Source: Prosthecobacter sp.
GTDB taxonomy: Bacteria > Verrucomicrobiota > Verrucomicrobiia > Verrucomicrobiales > Verrucomicrobiaceae
Direction: 5' to 3'
NCBI RefSeq assembly: GCF_029946185.1
Contig: NZ_JAQSEA010000137.1
Span: forward strand, 1 to 40,674
Length of the DNA stretch: 40,674 nucleotides
Shown: piece after piece, positions 14,714 to 23,992 of the stretch
Numbering within the stretch: position 1 is the stretch's first letter
Layout of the letters: every line of letters starts with the position of its first letter
Program-made: the position numbers and the translations under genes
Notes under the pieces: generated by a model
Seen by the model: only the letters and a program-made list of their open reading frames with translations
Told to the model about the DNA's origin: nothing
Database searches by the model: none

Positions 14714-16171
14714 TCAATGCGGCTCGTAATTGACGGGCTCTTCGGTGATGACGACGTCGTGCGGGTGGCTTTCTTTAAGGCCACCGGCGGTGATGCGCAC
14801 GAAGCGGGCTTTGGCGCGGAGTTCGTCGAGGGTGTTGGCACCGACGTAGCCCATGCCGGAGCGGAGGCCGCCGATGAGCTGGAAGACCACTTCTGCGAGA
14901 GGGCCTTTGAAGGGCACGCGGGCCTCGACGCCTTCGGGGACGAGCTTGCCGGAGGAGTTCTGGCCGTAGCGGTCGCCTGCGCCTTTGCGCATGGCTTTGA
15001 GACTGCCCATGCCACGGTATTCCTTGAAGGTGCGGCCCTGCCATTTGACCATGTTGCCGGGGCTTTCAGCGGTGCCGGCCAGCAAGGAGCCTAGCATGAC
15101 GAAGTCGGCACCTGCGGCGAGGGCTTTGACGATGTCTCCCGAGTAACGAATGCCGCCATCGGCAATGACAGTGACGCCTGCGGCGCGGCAGACTTCAGCG
15201 ACTTCCTGCACGGCGGTGAACTGAGGCATGCCGACGCCCGAGATGATGCGCGTGGTGCAGATGGAGCCGGGGCCGACACCGACTTTGACAGCGGAAGCGC
15301 CGGCTTTGACGAGATCGCGCGCGCCTTCGGCGGTGACGACATTGCCTGCGACGATGGGGATGCTGGAGCCGAGGGCTTCGCGCAGGCGGGCGATGACCTG
15401 CATGACGCGGGTGGTGTGCCCCGTGGCGGCGTCAATGAAGACGGCATCCGCACCGGCGGCCTGCATGGCGAGACCACGCTCCACGCAGTCACCACCGACG
15501 CCGACTGCGGCACCGACGCGGAGCTGGCCGTTGGCGTCTTTAGCGGCGTTGGTAAACATCTGGCGCTTCACGATGTCCTGCTTGGTGATGAGGCCAGCGA
15601 GTTTGCCGTTGGAGTCAACCAGCGGGAGCTTTTCGATACGGTGCGTGTAGAGAATTTTGAGAGCGTCCTCAAAGCTGGTCTGAGGGGTGCCGGTGGAGAG
15701 CTTATCACGCTTCGTCATGATGGCGGAGACAGGGGTGGATTCGTCTTCGATGTACCACATGTCGCGGCTGGTGACCATGCCGGCGAGCTTACCTTGGGCA
15801 TCCACCACCGGGAAGCCGCTAACGCCTTTTTCATGCATCAGACGCTGCACTTCGCCGAGGCTGGTCTCAGGTGTGACGATGTGCGGCTGCTGAATGACGG
15901 TGTTTTCGGAGCGCTTGACCCGCGCCACGTGCTCCGCCTGCTGATCGATGGGGCAATTCCGATGAATGACTCCGAGACCGCCTTCACGTGCGAGGGCAAT
16001 GGCGAGTTCGGACTCCGTGACGGTGTCCATGGCCGATGAGAGAATCGGCACATTGAGGCCGATGGCGGCCAGTTTGGTGGCGACATTGACGTCTCCAGGC
16101 AGCACCTGGCTCAGTCCGGGAAGGACAAGAACGTCATCGAAACTTAAAGCAAGAGAAGGCAGTTCACCCAT
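14714..16171 (-). CDS. guaB: IMP dehydrogenase
   Basis: This 485-residue protein oxidises IMP to XMP with NAD, the rate-limiting step of guanine synthesis. It begins with the family's [17 protein letters not shown], has two CBS domains (about 93-205) and the catalytic loop [17 protein letters not shown] with C305, then [29 protein letters not shown] and the flap residues DRYGQ. The NAD-side motif usually written D-x-A-H-G-H reads IDAATGHT here, a substitution in a normally conserved histidine that may be lineage specific. It is first of guaB-guaA-tmk. The 82 bases upstream separate it from the end of cassette gene D, and I see no clear promoter or Shine-Dalgarno there. Confidence 0.96.
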   Translation of the reverse strand: MGELPSLALSFDDVLVLPGLSQVLPGDVNVATKLAAIGLNVPILSSAMDTVTESELAIALAREGGLGVIHRNCPIDQQAEHVARVKRSENTVIQQPHIVTPETSLGEVQRLMHEKGVSGFPVVDAQGKLAGMVTSRDMWYIEDESTPVSAIMTKRDKLSTGTPQTSFEDALKILYTHRIEKLPLVDSNGKLAGLITKQDIVKRQMFTNAAKDANGQLRVGAAVGVGGDCVERGLAMQAAGADAVFIDAATGHTTRVMQVIARLREALGSSIPIVAGNVVTAEGARDLVKAGASAVKVGVGPGSICTTRIISGVGMPQFTAVQEVAEVCRAAGVTVIADGGIRYSGDIVKALAAGADFVMLGSLLAGTAESPGNMVKWQGRTFKEYRGMGSLKAMRKGAGDRYGQNSSGKLVPEGVEARVPFKGPLAEVVFQLIGGLRSGMGYVGANTLDELRAKARFVRITAGGLKESHPHDVVITEEPVNYEPH

Positions 16172-16253
16172 ACGCCATTCAAGCGATGATCAGGCGGCTG
16201 TCATGTGGAAATTTGGGCAGTTTGAAACGAACCGCCACCCCCGTGAGGAGGTA

Positions 16254-16985
16254 CTAGAAGCCGGGGCGGTAATTGCGCGCCTTGCCAGTAAATGGATCAA
16301 TCTGAATGGTGTAAAAGTTTTTGGGCAGGTTGCCCGTGGTGATCTCCTGGCCGTTGTTGTACGTGATGGTGAGAAAGCTGGTCGGCAAGGTTCCGTAATC
16401 GAGCTGGGAAAACCCGTCATTCTGAGCGCTCACTTTTCTACACGACCCATCGGGCATGAAGCGAATGGCATTGTATTTAGCGTTGGCCACTCCGGAATAG
16501 CCCGCACCACCCGAACTGCTGGTCTTGACGTCATCAAGTGCCTGCCCGCTCTGGCCATTCAGGAGCGGGGATAACTCCTGATCAGCTGCGATGATGATGC
16601 CGTCAGACAATTTGGACAAAGTGCCGACAGGTACCACGGACTCCTTCGTCTGTGCATTCGCTCCCGTGCCGTCTGTCAGCGTGACGATTTTAAAACTCTG
16701 ATAAGAGCGGAACAACTGAACGGAGGAGCCGGGGAAATCTGGGTCAGGGTATTTGAAAAACCTCAACTCGACGGGAACATTTTGTGCGTAAGCCAGCTGC
16801 TTTGCCTCGGTGAGGGCACCCATGATGGAATCACCGGTCGATGACAGCCGGGTGGCCTGCATGGTACGCATCAAGGCGGGGGTGGCAGAAGCCATGATCA
16901 TCGCGATGATGGCGATCACAACAAGCATCTCGATCAAGCTGAAGGCCGGTCTGGCCTGACGCTTAAAGTATGGGGAGTGTGTCAT
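16254..16985 (-). CDS. Verru_Chthon cassette protein D, pseudopilin-like (GspH/FimT type)
   Basis: From ATG 16985 this is a 243-residue protein with a type IV pilin-like N terminus: basic leader KRQARPA, then FSLIEMLVVIAIIAMIMASA, with E5 of the mature form and cleavage expected before Phe. The globular part after an ATRLSSTGDSIMGALTEAK helix looks like a minor pseudopilin of the GspH/FimT group. It is the last of four adjacent minus-strand genes that match the A-B-C-D set known from TIGRFAM models as the Verru_Chthon cassette (recognition from memory of gene order and N termini). An in-frame TTG at 17030 would lengthen the leader; ATG 16985 is preferred. It probably works at the inner membrane and periplasm with B, C and A. 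Confidence 0.82.
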   Translation of the reverse strand: MTHSPYFKRQARPAFSLIEMLVVIAIIAMIMASATPALMRTMQATRLSSTGDSIMGALTEAKQLAYAQNVPVELRFFKYPDPDFPGSSVQLFRSYQSFKIVTLTDGTGANAQTKESVVPVGTLSKLSDGIIIAADQELSPLLNGQSGQALDDVKTSSSGGAGYSGVANAKYNAIRFMPDGSCRKVSAQNDGFSQLDYGTLPTSFLTITYNNGQEITTGNLPKNFYTIQIDPFTGKARNYRPGF

Positions 16986-17037
16986 TGGAAAGAAAGTGGG
17001 CCGGGTTAATGAATGCAGAAAGCGAGACAAATTCGGT

Positions 17038-18249
17038 TTAGAAGCTCCAGCGAGCCTGCTTCAAGGGGATGGTGGTGCTGAATACCCGATAATTAAGTTT
17101 TTGATCAAGCAGGAGTTGAACCAGGGTGCCGACCTTGCCTTGGGATCCATCGAGCTCCTCGCTCAAGCTGGAGGCATTTTGGAGCTTGCCAGCAATCGCT
17201 GTCAGCAGCTGCGCTCTCATCTGGCTGTTTTCCTCCCGCGAAAGGAACTCTCCGGAGCGTTCATCCAAGGCGACCATGCTGACCTTGAGCAGTGGCGGAA
17301 GGAGGTGCTGTGTCCCCTGCGGGCTGGCATTGATTGGGGAGGCCCCAGGATTGATCTTCAATGTCGAATCGTAAATGAACTGAGGGGCAATGGCATAAGG
17401 AGAAACGTTCGCATTGCCGGTCACCTCCACCTGCGGAGAAATCACCAAGGCAATGATGTTTTCGGCAATAGGCCGGGTAAACGCACGAGATTGTGCGGTT
17501 TCATTAGCGTCTTGAACTCCAGTGGTCAGCACGTCCTGATACCACTCCATGGAATGAGAGGTGATCGGCCGCAAAGAGGTGTCATAAATCCGGTTTTTTT
17601 CCGCTGTGGGACTGTATTCCATCAAGCGGAGGCGACTGCGTACCGGGACAGCGTTGTTGAGCTGTTCCAAGAAGGCCGGGCGAAAGGACGCATCACTCCC
17701 CCACTCCACAAAGTAACCCCGGCCACAAAGGAGATTGACCATGTTTTCAGTGTTGACCGGCTGGCCGCTGCCGCCCGCCCCTGTAGTGGCCACCAAACTT
17801 GCGACTCCCAATGGAGCTTGGAAAAAAACGGCATGTCCCGGGTAGTTCTGCGAGTTGCCTGCAGCGCCGGGCACGATCCTGCCGGTGGGACCACAGACAA
17901 ACTGAAGCTCCGACTGCCTGAAGTATTCTTTGGCGAGGGTGATCTGCTGACCTGCGGCATCCGTTCCCAGGGTGTCAAATTCGTTGTCCCAGTAGTTGTT
18001 AAGGGTGGCCTGAGTCAAGCTGCGTGAGAGTGTGTCAAATGCCTGACGTGCTTCGCGAAACTGTGACACGCGGGAATTGGCCCGCACCCAAGTGCGCTGC
18101 ACGATGCCGATGACCTGAGAGACGACGAGCATCAAGATCACAAGAAACGTCACAGAAACGAGCAGTTCGATGAGAGTGAAGGCTGGACCGGCACCCGACC
18201 GAAGACGGCGAGGAGACGGTGAGCGTGAAGAGGCGGCGGAAAGCTTCAT
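17038..18249 (-). CDS. Verru_Chthon cassette protein C, pseudopilin-like (GspJ type)
   Basis: This 403-residue protein has a long basic leader (MKLSAASSRSPSPRRLRSGA) and the pilin motif PAFTLIELLVSVTFLVILML. A helix with RVSQFREARQAFDTLSRSLT (about 60-80) and the segment LNNYWDNEF follow, as in GspJ-like minor pseudopilins, which also carry such a long N-terminal helix with R-x-A-F. It contains MVALDERSGEFLSREENSQM near the C terminus, which I cannot assign. It lies 13 bases after gene B and 52 bases before gene D. The role is inferred: a component of a secretion pseudopilus tip or a dedicated assembly complex. Confidence 0.82.
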   Translation of the reverse strand: MKLSAASSRSPSPRRLRSGAGPAFTLIELLVSVTFLVILMLVVSQVIGIVQRTWVRANSRVSQFREARQAFDTLSRSLTQATLNNYWDNEFDTLGTDAAGQQITLAKEYFRQSELQFVCGPTGRIVPGAAGNSQNYPGHAVFFQAPLGVASLVATTGAGGSGQPVNTENMVNLLCGRGYFVEWGSDASFRPAFLEQLNNAVPVRSRLRLMEYSPTAEKNRIYDTSLRPITSHSMEWYQDVLTTGVQDANETAQSRAFTRPIAENIIALVISPQVEVTGNANVSPYAIAPQFIYDSTLKINPGASPINASPQGTQHLLPPLLKVSMVALDERSGEFLSREENSQMRAQLLTAIAGKLQNASSLSEELDGSQGKVGTLVQLLLDQKLNYRVFSTTIPLKQARWSF

Positions 18250-18262
18250 GGCAGGGAGAAAA

Positions 18263-18727
18263 TCAGCGGGTTTTAGCGATCAACTGATTGAAGGTGACAT
18301 AGGAGAGCGTGTTGTTGGTACCAAAGACAAAGCCTGGCGTGCTGGACGCGGCGATTCTGATGACCATACGCTTCATATAAGGCTGGGTCTTCTCAGCTTT
18401 GGGCAGTGCTGCCACAAGCTGGGGCTCAATCTCCACAACATAGGCGAGATCTTGGGCATCCTGCAGGACCTCGCGCCCTTGATCGTTGTAGTACTTTTTC
18501 ACCTTCTGGCTGGGCAGCAGATCAAAGGACGCATTTTCCATGTCGTGCGTGATCTGTTCCAAGATGTTGCTGTCGTTGACCATCATTGCCGTCTTACGCG
18601 CCATCTCAAGCCCCTGAGGCAGGAGCCCCAGAAGGGTGATGATGGCGAGAGCCGCAATGGCCACGGCGAGCGCGACCTCGACCAGTGAGAAACCAGCCTG
18701 TGACCGGGATGTTTTGAGATGTTTCAT
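18263..18727 (-). CDS. Verru_Chthon cassette protein B, pseudopilin-like (GspI type)
   Basis: From ATG 18727 this is a 154-residue protein with leader MKHLKTSRSQAG and the best-conserved pilin signal of the set, GFSLVEVALAVAIAALAIIT, where cleavage after Gly is standard. The small C-terminal domain resembles GspI-type minor pseudopilins in size. A TTG two codons upstream is possible but ATG is preferred. It lies 38 bases after gene A and 13 bases before gene C, so the four genes are almost certainly one transcript. Confidence 0.82.
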   Translation of the reverse strand: MKHLKTSRSQAGFSLVEVALAVAIAALAIITLLGLLPQGLEMARKTAMMVNDSNILEQITHDMENASFDLLPSQKVKKYYNDQGREVLQDAQDLAYVVEIEPQLVAALPKAEKTQPYMKRMVIRIAASSTPGFVFGTNNTLSYVTFNQLIAKTR

Positions 18728-18765
18728 ATGCAAGAGATTGGGCCCACACGAGTGTCAGGCAGTCA

Positions 18766-21700
18766 TTAGGGACTGAAACGTTTGCTTTCCAGGGTGCGGA
18801 ACTTGTAGAAAGTATCCAAGGGCTTTTCACCCAAGGGGTTGGCAGTCGCAGCGTAATCAGGCAGAGGATTGCTCAAATCGGTGGGGTCGATGTAACGCTC
18901 AATCAGAGAGGAGCCACGATATTCGCCCAAGATGGCATCCTTGGTAGGGTCCATGGTATCTGCAGCCGAGGAGCGTGCTTTGGTGATGACCTGCGCCCGC
19001 ATATGAACTCGGAAGGTATTGCTGCGAGTGGTGACACGGCTGTAGATGTTGGAATAGGGACGTTCACGGGTGTTGTCACCGGTTCCTGGATGACTCTGCC
19101 AGAACTGTTCCATCACGGACTGCAGGTTGGTGCCGCTGGTGTTGGCATTGATGTTGGAAATACTGCCGAGAATCTCCCCTCCGGAGGAAGCACCTTTGCT
19201 TATGTCGGGAATCAGATGAATTTCACAGATCTGGCTTGGACTCCTGAAGAGACCCCGATAGCGATTGATGGCATGATTGGTGCCTGTTGCTGAATGGTGG
19301 AATTTCTGGTCAAACTGATACAGGGTTTTGGTGACATCAATAGGACGGTGCCAGAACTTTTGGTTGTTTTGCTCATCCCAAAAGCGGTCACCCGAGTTGC
19401 TCCACATCGAGGAGTTGGCGACAGTCTGGTAGGTTTTCGCGTTTTCGATGTCTCCCAGCGGAATGGCGGTCATGAACTCGCCCTTCATCACGGCATGCAT
19501 GCCGGTGGCACGGGTGATGTTCGTGAAGGGGACGATCTGGTAGTTGAGGTTGATGCGGCCTGCGATGGAAAGCGGTTCGCTGATGGCATAGGGCTCCACG
19601 ACGGGCATGAAGAAGAGATCCAGCAGATAGTGGTCGCGCGGGTTGTTGTCACCCGGGTGGCCAGGAGTGACTCCTTTGCCATAGATGGCGTTGGAGCTGG
19701 CATGAGGGCGGAATAGGAGAGTCTGCCAAGGCTTGCCTTCAGAGTAAGACACGCCAGCGGAAATCGCGTTGGCGCTGACATTGCCGCCTTCGAAAACGCC
19801 GGTGGGGAGTGAACCAAAAATGACTGGGGAAGACACCATGCGGTTCGGGGTCATGTAGATGCCGGTGCGCCAGTCATCGCTGTTGCGCCAAGGCTCGAAG
19901 AAATAACCAGAGCGATAGAACTGAACCTTGCTGTAGCGGGTAAAATTCCCGGCATAGAAATTGCCCTCGTCAGGCTTGTTCACATAGGCACCATCACGGG
20001 CATTGGCGATGCCGTTGTCATAGTCGCCGTAGGCGTTGGCAGTAGCCGCCCAGCCATCGTCGGGTGGCAGATCGGGAATACGTCCGTCACTGTAGGGTGC
20101 GCCAGCGACCAGCAACTGGTTTTTGTTCAGGCCCAAGGTGGGATATTTAGTCATCGAAGCGCCGCTCGGTAAGATGCAACCCGCTTCAGTGGTGGTCACA
20201 TGCGTGGTGAATGTGTGAATGTTGCGTGGCTGCTGAAGCGGCGGCATGGTGTCAATCTTCGTCCACATCGGATGGCGCATCCACATGGTGTTGGGCACCT
20301 TGTAGCGTGCGGCCGGGAGGCGATAATCTCCGACGGCAGGGACAAAGGTGCGGATCACATCCGAGCCGGACCAAGGATTGCCGTTCAAGTCCATGATGAC
20401 GGTACCATTGTCGGGACCGCCGCTGACCGTGGCCGCTTCCGGGGGGATGAGGCTCACGCCAGCTCGTCCGCCGTTGTCAAAAGTCACAACACCGCCGCTG
20501 ACGGTGGCAAACCGGTTTTCAGTATCGAGGCGGCCAGTGCAGAGCTGATCATCGCTCGACGCAAAGCTGGTATTAAACTTTGGCGGCACCAAATACAGGG
20601 GCGGGTTGAGAGTTCCTTTGTAGGCCGGGTTAGGCGGGCCACTCATGCGATTGATGCAGCCCATGCGGTTAAAGCACCACCAATGAGGCGCCTGGGTGGA
20701 ACGACGGTAGGTGTCCCGGCCAAAAGAGTCGATGTAGTAATAGTGATTGATCTCATTCTTGTTAGCGGGATCGTAAACAGGATTGCCATTGGCACGTCTT
20801 TCGTTGGAGGAATAGACCAGTGCTGGAACGGGCAGAGTCGCGCCATCAAAGGAAATGCTGATGCTTTGTGTCTCCTCGCCATTGTTTCCGGCGCGATTGT
20901 GCGCGTCATAGATTTTGATCACGAGATCGCGCTGGCCAAAAGTCAAAACCATCGGCGTATTGCGATCCACAGTAATGAACTGACTGATGAGTCCCCAGTT
21001 GTTCAAACCGTCATGCCCGTTGCTACCGGAGCCAGGGTTGGCAATATAGCGGCTGGGGTCTGAGGCGCGAAGGCTGCCTGAAACATAAGGGTTGGTGTCA
21101 TCACCGATCTGAGAAGTACCCCAGCCCGGACCCGCCCGGCCGCCAGCAATGGCAGTCGGCCCCACATGGCCGCCCATGGAATAGCAGTCATAGGCCTCGT
21201 AAATGTTGCCGTTGGATTTGACAATAACGTCCTGCGTCGATGGGAAAAGTGACTGTCCATTGAGCATGATCGAACGCATGAAATTGCCATCCAGAACGAT
21301 GGCCCACTCTGGGAACATTTTCGTCCAGCCAGACATGGGGCAGAAGAATTCCAGCATCAGCATGGCCTGCACCCGCTTTTGCTCTGGAAGCAGCGGTGTG
21401 TTGAGCGGCAGGGTCATGTTCCAGTTGGCGGGATTGTAGCCAGGATGGAGGGCCGGGTGCTTGGCCGGGGTGGTAGGATCACAGCCGTAGAGCGTGCCGT
21501 TTTTGTAGGGGAATGACAATGGCGGGAAATTGGAATACCAGCGATTAAACCCCAGCCATGGCGGGGTGCGGGGCGGCATGCCAGCCGGGAGAAAAGTGGC
21601 AGCAGCACCGCCAGGATTTGAGGTGGGTGCCGCACCACTTTCACGGGTAGAAAGTGCCTTGGGGGCACTGCCGCCGCCGCTCAGGATCCCGCCGGTGTTC

Positions 21701-23850
21701 ACCGCATACTGGGCATCGTTTTGACCATCAGCCGTGCAAATGAACTGGAAACCAAGCTCAGAAATCGTAAACATGCGGCCCAAGCCCTGTACAATGCGGC
21801 CGTTCTTTTGCCAGCGCGCCGGGGAAACCTGACCGTGCCCGGGAAACACCGAAGCATTGTCTGACAGCAGCGAACTGCCGACCTGAGTCTGGCCATCATT
21901 CAAACTGCCCGTGGCGCGGCGTGTGATGCGCTGTTCGGTATAGGTAAAGCGGGATTTGGTAATGTTGTCCCGCTCCAAGTAAAGCGGCGTGCTGGTCAGC
22001 GGAGTGGTGCCGTTCAGGCCTGACATGCCATCATTATTGCGCGCCAGGACTCCGTCATACATATTGGTGCAGCGGATGTAGTCAAAGAACTGGATGGCAA
22101 GCTGGGCGGCATTGTCGGTGCCGTATTTCTGACCGAAGTTGTTGCTGCTGCCGAGCGATGAAGTCTGGGGAAACTGCAGGGTCGTCATCTGTGAATAGAG
22201 ATAATCAAGGAGGATGCTGTTACGTGCGAGCCCGGTTGAACCGCCGTAATCAGAGGAGGAACCCGTGACATCATGGGTGGGGTGATGGGGCTGAGCGCGG
22301 CGGAAAATATAACTGTTGGCAATGGCGGCTCCGGCGGTCTTGCCGCGCAAAGTGGAGCAGAGGGCAATCATGGTATCAAAGCTGGTGCGCCGTTGCTGGC
22401 CGAGACCCTCATCTGCAACCGGCCACATGGCAATGCGCGGCAGACCGTGAATGTTGAACTCTGGGGACCGACTGTTGGAAGTCAGGAAAAACCTGGAGCG
22501 CTCGAGCGTGTCATGATCAAACAAGTAGCGCGAGCCCTCGCCAGGCAGCGGAATGCTGGTGGCCACACGGCCCAGATTTTCGTTGTAGTTGGCATTGGTA
22601 TCGTTAACGCCGTCTGCAAACAGCATTTCATCCACACTGGCGAGCAACCTTTCTTTGCGTGCCTGGACGGTGTCGCCGCTGTTGGCGACCGCCAGTTCAC
22701 CATTGCTGCCTGAAAATGCATCTCTCACGAACGGCTTGGTACCCGAGGAGGAGCCCCCGGTGGCAATTTTGGGGATGAGGGTGTAAATGGCGTCTTTGGT
22801 CTGCGTAATGTTGGGGACATTGGCATTGGGTCTATAAACGTCCAAATTGACCCCGGGTGCCAGCACCGCGCTCAGTGCCACGGTGGCGGGATGACCGGGA
22901 TAACGCTGATATTCACCCGCTGTGCCGGGGAAATTGGCCCACTTGGAATCACGCTGGTGATAGAAATAGGGCGGAGCAAAAAAGGTCGGCTCCGAGGCTG
23001 TGTTGACATTGACTTTGCAAGACTCGTCATCGGTCCAGAACGCCACCCGACCGACAATGGGATTGGCGGCTGAAGCGACCGTGGAGCCGTCGGCGCTGAT
23101 GAACTTGTTGCTGGCGTCAAGAGCGCCGGCCGTGCCATCCCGCAGGATGTAGATCCACTCGACCGGCATGGGGAGGCGCATTTTGTTGGGTTCAGTGCCA
23201 GCATCCGCAGGTGTGATCACTTCGTTGTAGGTCACTGTTCCGCCCGCACCCGAAATTGCAGGAGTGTTCTTGGTGTAAGAGAAGCCCTCCACTGCGGTCA
23301 TGGTCCGGCCATTGGCAGTGCCGGTGTAAGCCGCGCGGGGATCAATGATTGGGAAATAAAGGGCCATGGTGCCGGTGGTGAGGCCGGGGCGTACGATCGG
23401 GTCGTTCAAATCCACATAGCGCGCTACATTTTGAGGTGTTCCCCAGTCTGTTGGGATTTGGTTGGCCGTGTTGAAAATGTCCGCTTCATTGGAGCCAGTA
23501 ACGACCATCTGTGAGCTGGAATAGAGCTTGTGGGCCCGCACAAAATCACCGTTGGCCTGGTAAACACGTGCCATGCCGGGCTGGGTGGCGTGAATGGTGC
23601 GGCTGAAGGAGCCTGTGGCAGTATTTTGGGCATTTTGCAACTGGACCTCGGTAAATACGACGGCGAGGTCGGCAAGCTGCTTGGCACTTCGAGAGGCCAC
23701 ATAACTCTGAGTGGATTTATATTCAGTGCGGGTGACTGAAAAAATCGCGATCATCAGCATGGACATCAATGCCACGGTGGTGACCACCATGACTAAAGCC
23801 ATGGCTTTCCTGCGCTTATTCCACTTTGCGACTAATGTTACGGCGTTCAT
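18766..23850 (-). CDS. Verru_Chthon cassette protein A, very large GspK-like exported protein
   Basis: This 1,694-residue protein opens with a short basic segment and one membrane helix (KWNKRRKAMALVMVVTTVAL, then MSMLMIAIFSVTRTEYKSTQ), a pilin-like signal without the usual glutamate, as in GspK. The next part, LADLAVVFTEVQLQNAQ, and the later WTDDESCKVNVNTASEPTFF (about 273-292) recall GspK's conserved K-I-N-L-N-T-A element. Typical GspK is near 320 residues, so about 1,300 extra residues rich in Gly, Asn, Pro and aromatic residues are added and remain unassigned. The start is firm: AGAAGGAG stands 6 bases before ATG and a TTGTCA-N17-TATTAT promoter is further up. It is the first gene of the cassette and is directly downstream of the giant repeat protein gene. 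Confidence 0.82.
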   Translation of the reverse strand: MNAVTLVAKWNKRRKAMALVMVVTTVALMSMLMIAIFSVTRTEYKSTQSYVASRSAKQLADLAVVFTEVQLQNAQNTATGSFSRTIHATQPGMARVYQANGDFVRAHKLYSSSQMVVTGSNEADIFNTANQIPTDWGTPQNVARYVDLNDPIVRPGLTTGTMALYFPIIDPRAAYTGTANGRTMTAVEGFSYTKNTPAISGAGGTVTYNEVITPADAGTEPNKMRLPMPVEWIYILRDGTAGALDASNKFISADGSTVASAANPIVGRVAFWTDDESCKVNVNTASEPTFFAPPYFYHQRDSKWANFPGTAGEYQRYPGHPATVALSAVLAPGVNLDVYRPNANVPNITQTKDAIYTLIPKIATGGSSSGTKPFVRDAFSGSNGELAVANSGDTVQARKERLLASVDEMLFADGVNDTNANYNENLGRVATSIPLPGEGSRYLFDHDTLERSRFFLTSNSRSPEFNIHGLPRIAMWPVADEGLGQQRRTSFDTMIALCSTLRGKTAGAAIANSYIFRRAQPHHPTHDVTGSSSDYGGSTGLARNSILLDYLYSQMTTLQFPQTSSLGSSNNFGQKYGTDNAAQLAIQFFDYIRCTNMYDGVLARNNDGMSGLNGTTPLTSTPLYLERDNITKSRFTYTEQRITRRATGSLNDGQTQVGSSLLSDNASVFPGHGQVSPARWQKNGRIVQGLGRMFTISELGFQFICTADGQNDAQYAVNTGGILSGGGSAPKALSTRESGAAPTSNPGGAAATFLPAGMPPRTPPWLGFNRWYSNFPPLSFPYKNGTLYGCDPTTPAKHPALHPGYNPANWNMTLPLNTPLLPEQKRVQAMLMLEFFCPMSGWTKMFPEWAIVLDGNFMRSIMLNGQSLFPSTQDVIVKSNGNIYEAYDCYSMGGHVGPTAIAGGRAGPGWGTSQIGDDTNPYVSGSLRASDPSRYIANPGSGSNGHDGLNNWGLISQFITVDRNTPMVLTFGQRDLVIKIYDAHNRAGNNGEETQSISISFDGATLPVPALVYSSNERRANGNPVYDPANKNEINHYYYIDSFGRDTYRRSTQAPHWWCFNRMGCINRMSGPPNPAYKGTLNPPLYLVPPKFNTSFASSDDQLCTGRLDTENRFATVSGGVVTFDNGGRAGVSLIPPEAATVSGGPDNGTVIMDLNGNPWSGSDVIRTFVPAVGDYRLPAARYKVPNTMWMRHPMWTKIDTMPPLQQPRNIHTFTTHVTTTEAGCILPSGASMTKYPTLGLNKNQLLVAGAPYSDGRIPDLPPDDGWAATANAYGDYDNGIANARDGAYVNKPDEGNFYAGNFTRYSKVQFYRSGYFFEPWRNSDDWRTGIYMTPNRMVSSPVIFGSLPTGVFEGGNVSANAISAGVSYSEGKPWQTLLFRPHASSNAIYGKGVTPGHPGDNNPRDHYLLDLFFMPVVEPYAISEPLSIAGRINLNYQIVPFTNITRATGMHAVMKGEFMTAIPLGDIENAKTYQTVANSSMWSNSGDRFWDEQNNQKFWHRPIDVTKTLYQFDQKFHHSATGTNHAINRYRGLFRSPSQICEIHLIPDISKGASSGGEILGSISNINANTSGTNLQSVMEQFWQSHPGTGDNTRERPYSNIYSRVTTRSNTFRVHMRAQVITKARSSAADTMDPTKDAILGEYRGSSLIERYIDPTDLSNPLPDYAATANPLGEKPLDTFYKFRTLESKRFSP

Positions 23851-23855
23851 GATTA

Positions 23856-23864
23856 GCTCCTTCT
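23856..23864 (-). promoter_or_regulatory. Strong ribosome binding site for cassette gene A
   Basis: On the minus strand AGAAGGAGC precedes ATG 23850 with a spacer of about 6 bases. Most other genes in the window lack a clear Shine-Dalgarno, so this one stands out and fixes the start of the 1,694-residue protein. Confidence 0.8.
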
Positions 23865-23885
23865 AAATTTTTGATTTATGAGGTG

Positions 23886-23914
23886 ATAATAATGAATTCG
23901 CATCCCGCTGACAA
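23886..23914 (-). promoter_or_regulatory. Sigma-70-type promoter of the Verru_Chthon cassette
   Basis: On the minus strand TTGTCA (23914-23909) is followed after exactly 17 bases by TATTAT (23891-23886), each one mismatch from consensus. Transcription should start near 23879, leaving a leader of about 29 bases before the ATG of gene A. This suggests the cassette has its own promoter and does not depend on read-through from the giant gene. Confidence 0.65.
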
Positions 23915-23943
23915 GGTATTTATTATGTAAACACAAAGTCTTA

Positions 23944-23961
23944 GCTGGGTACTTTCCCAGC
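23944..23961 (-). terminator. Hairpin GCTGGG / CCCAGC after the giant gene
   Basis: A perfect 6-base stem with a 6-base loop lies 20 bases past the stop codon of the giant gene, followed in the minus direction by TAAGACTTTGTGTTTACAT. It is weak for an intrinsic terminator but is in the right place, just before the cassette promoter. Confidence 0.4.
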
Positions 23962-23975
23962 AGGCCGGACAGGAA

Positions 23976-23992
23976 CTGGCTCAAAGAGCCAG
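23976..23992 (-). terminator. Hairpin CTGGCTC / GAGCCAG across the giant gene's stop codon
   Basis: A perfect 7-base stem with a 3-base loop includes the last two codons and the TGA of the giant gene. Together with the hairpin at 23944-23961 it forms a double structure that may end or trim the 17-kb transcript. Confidence 0.4.
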
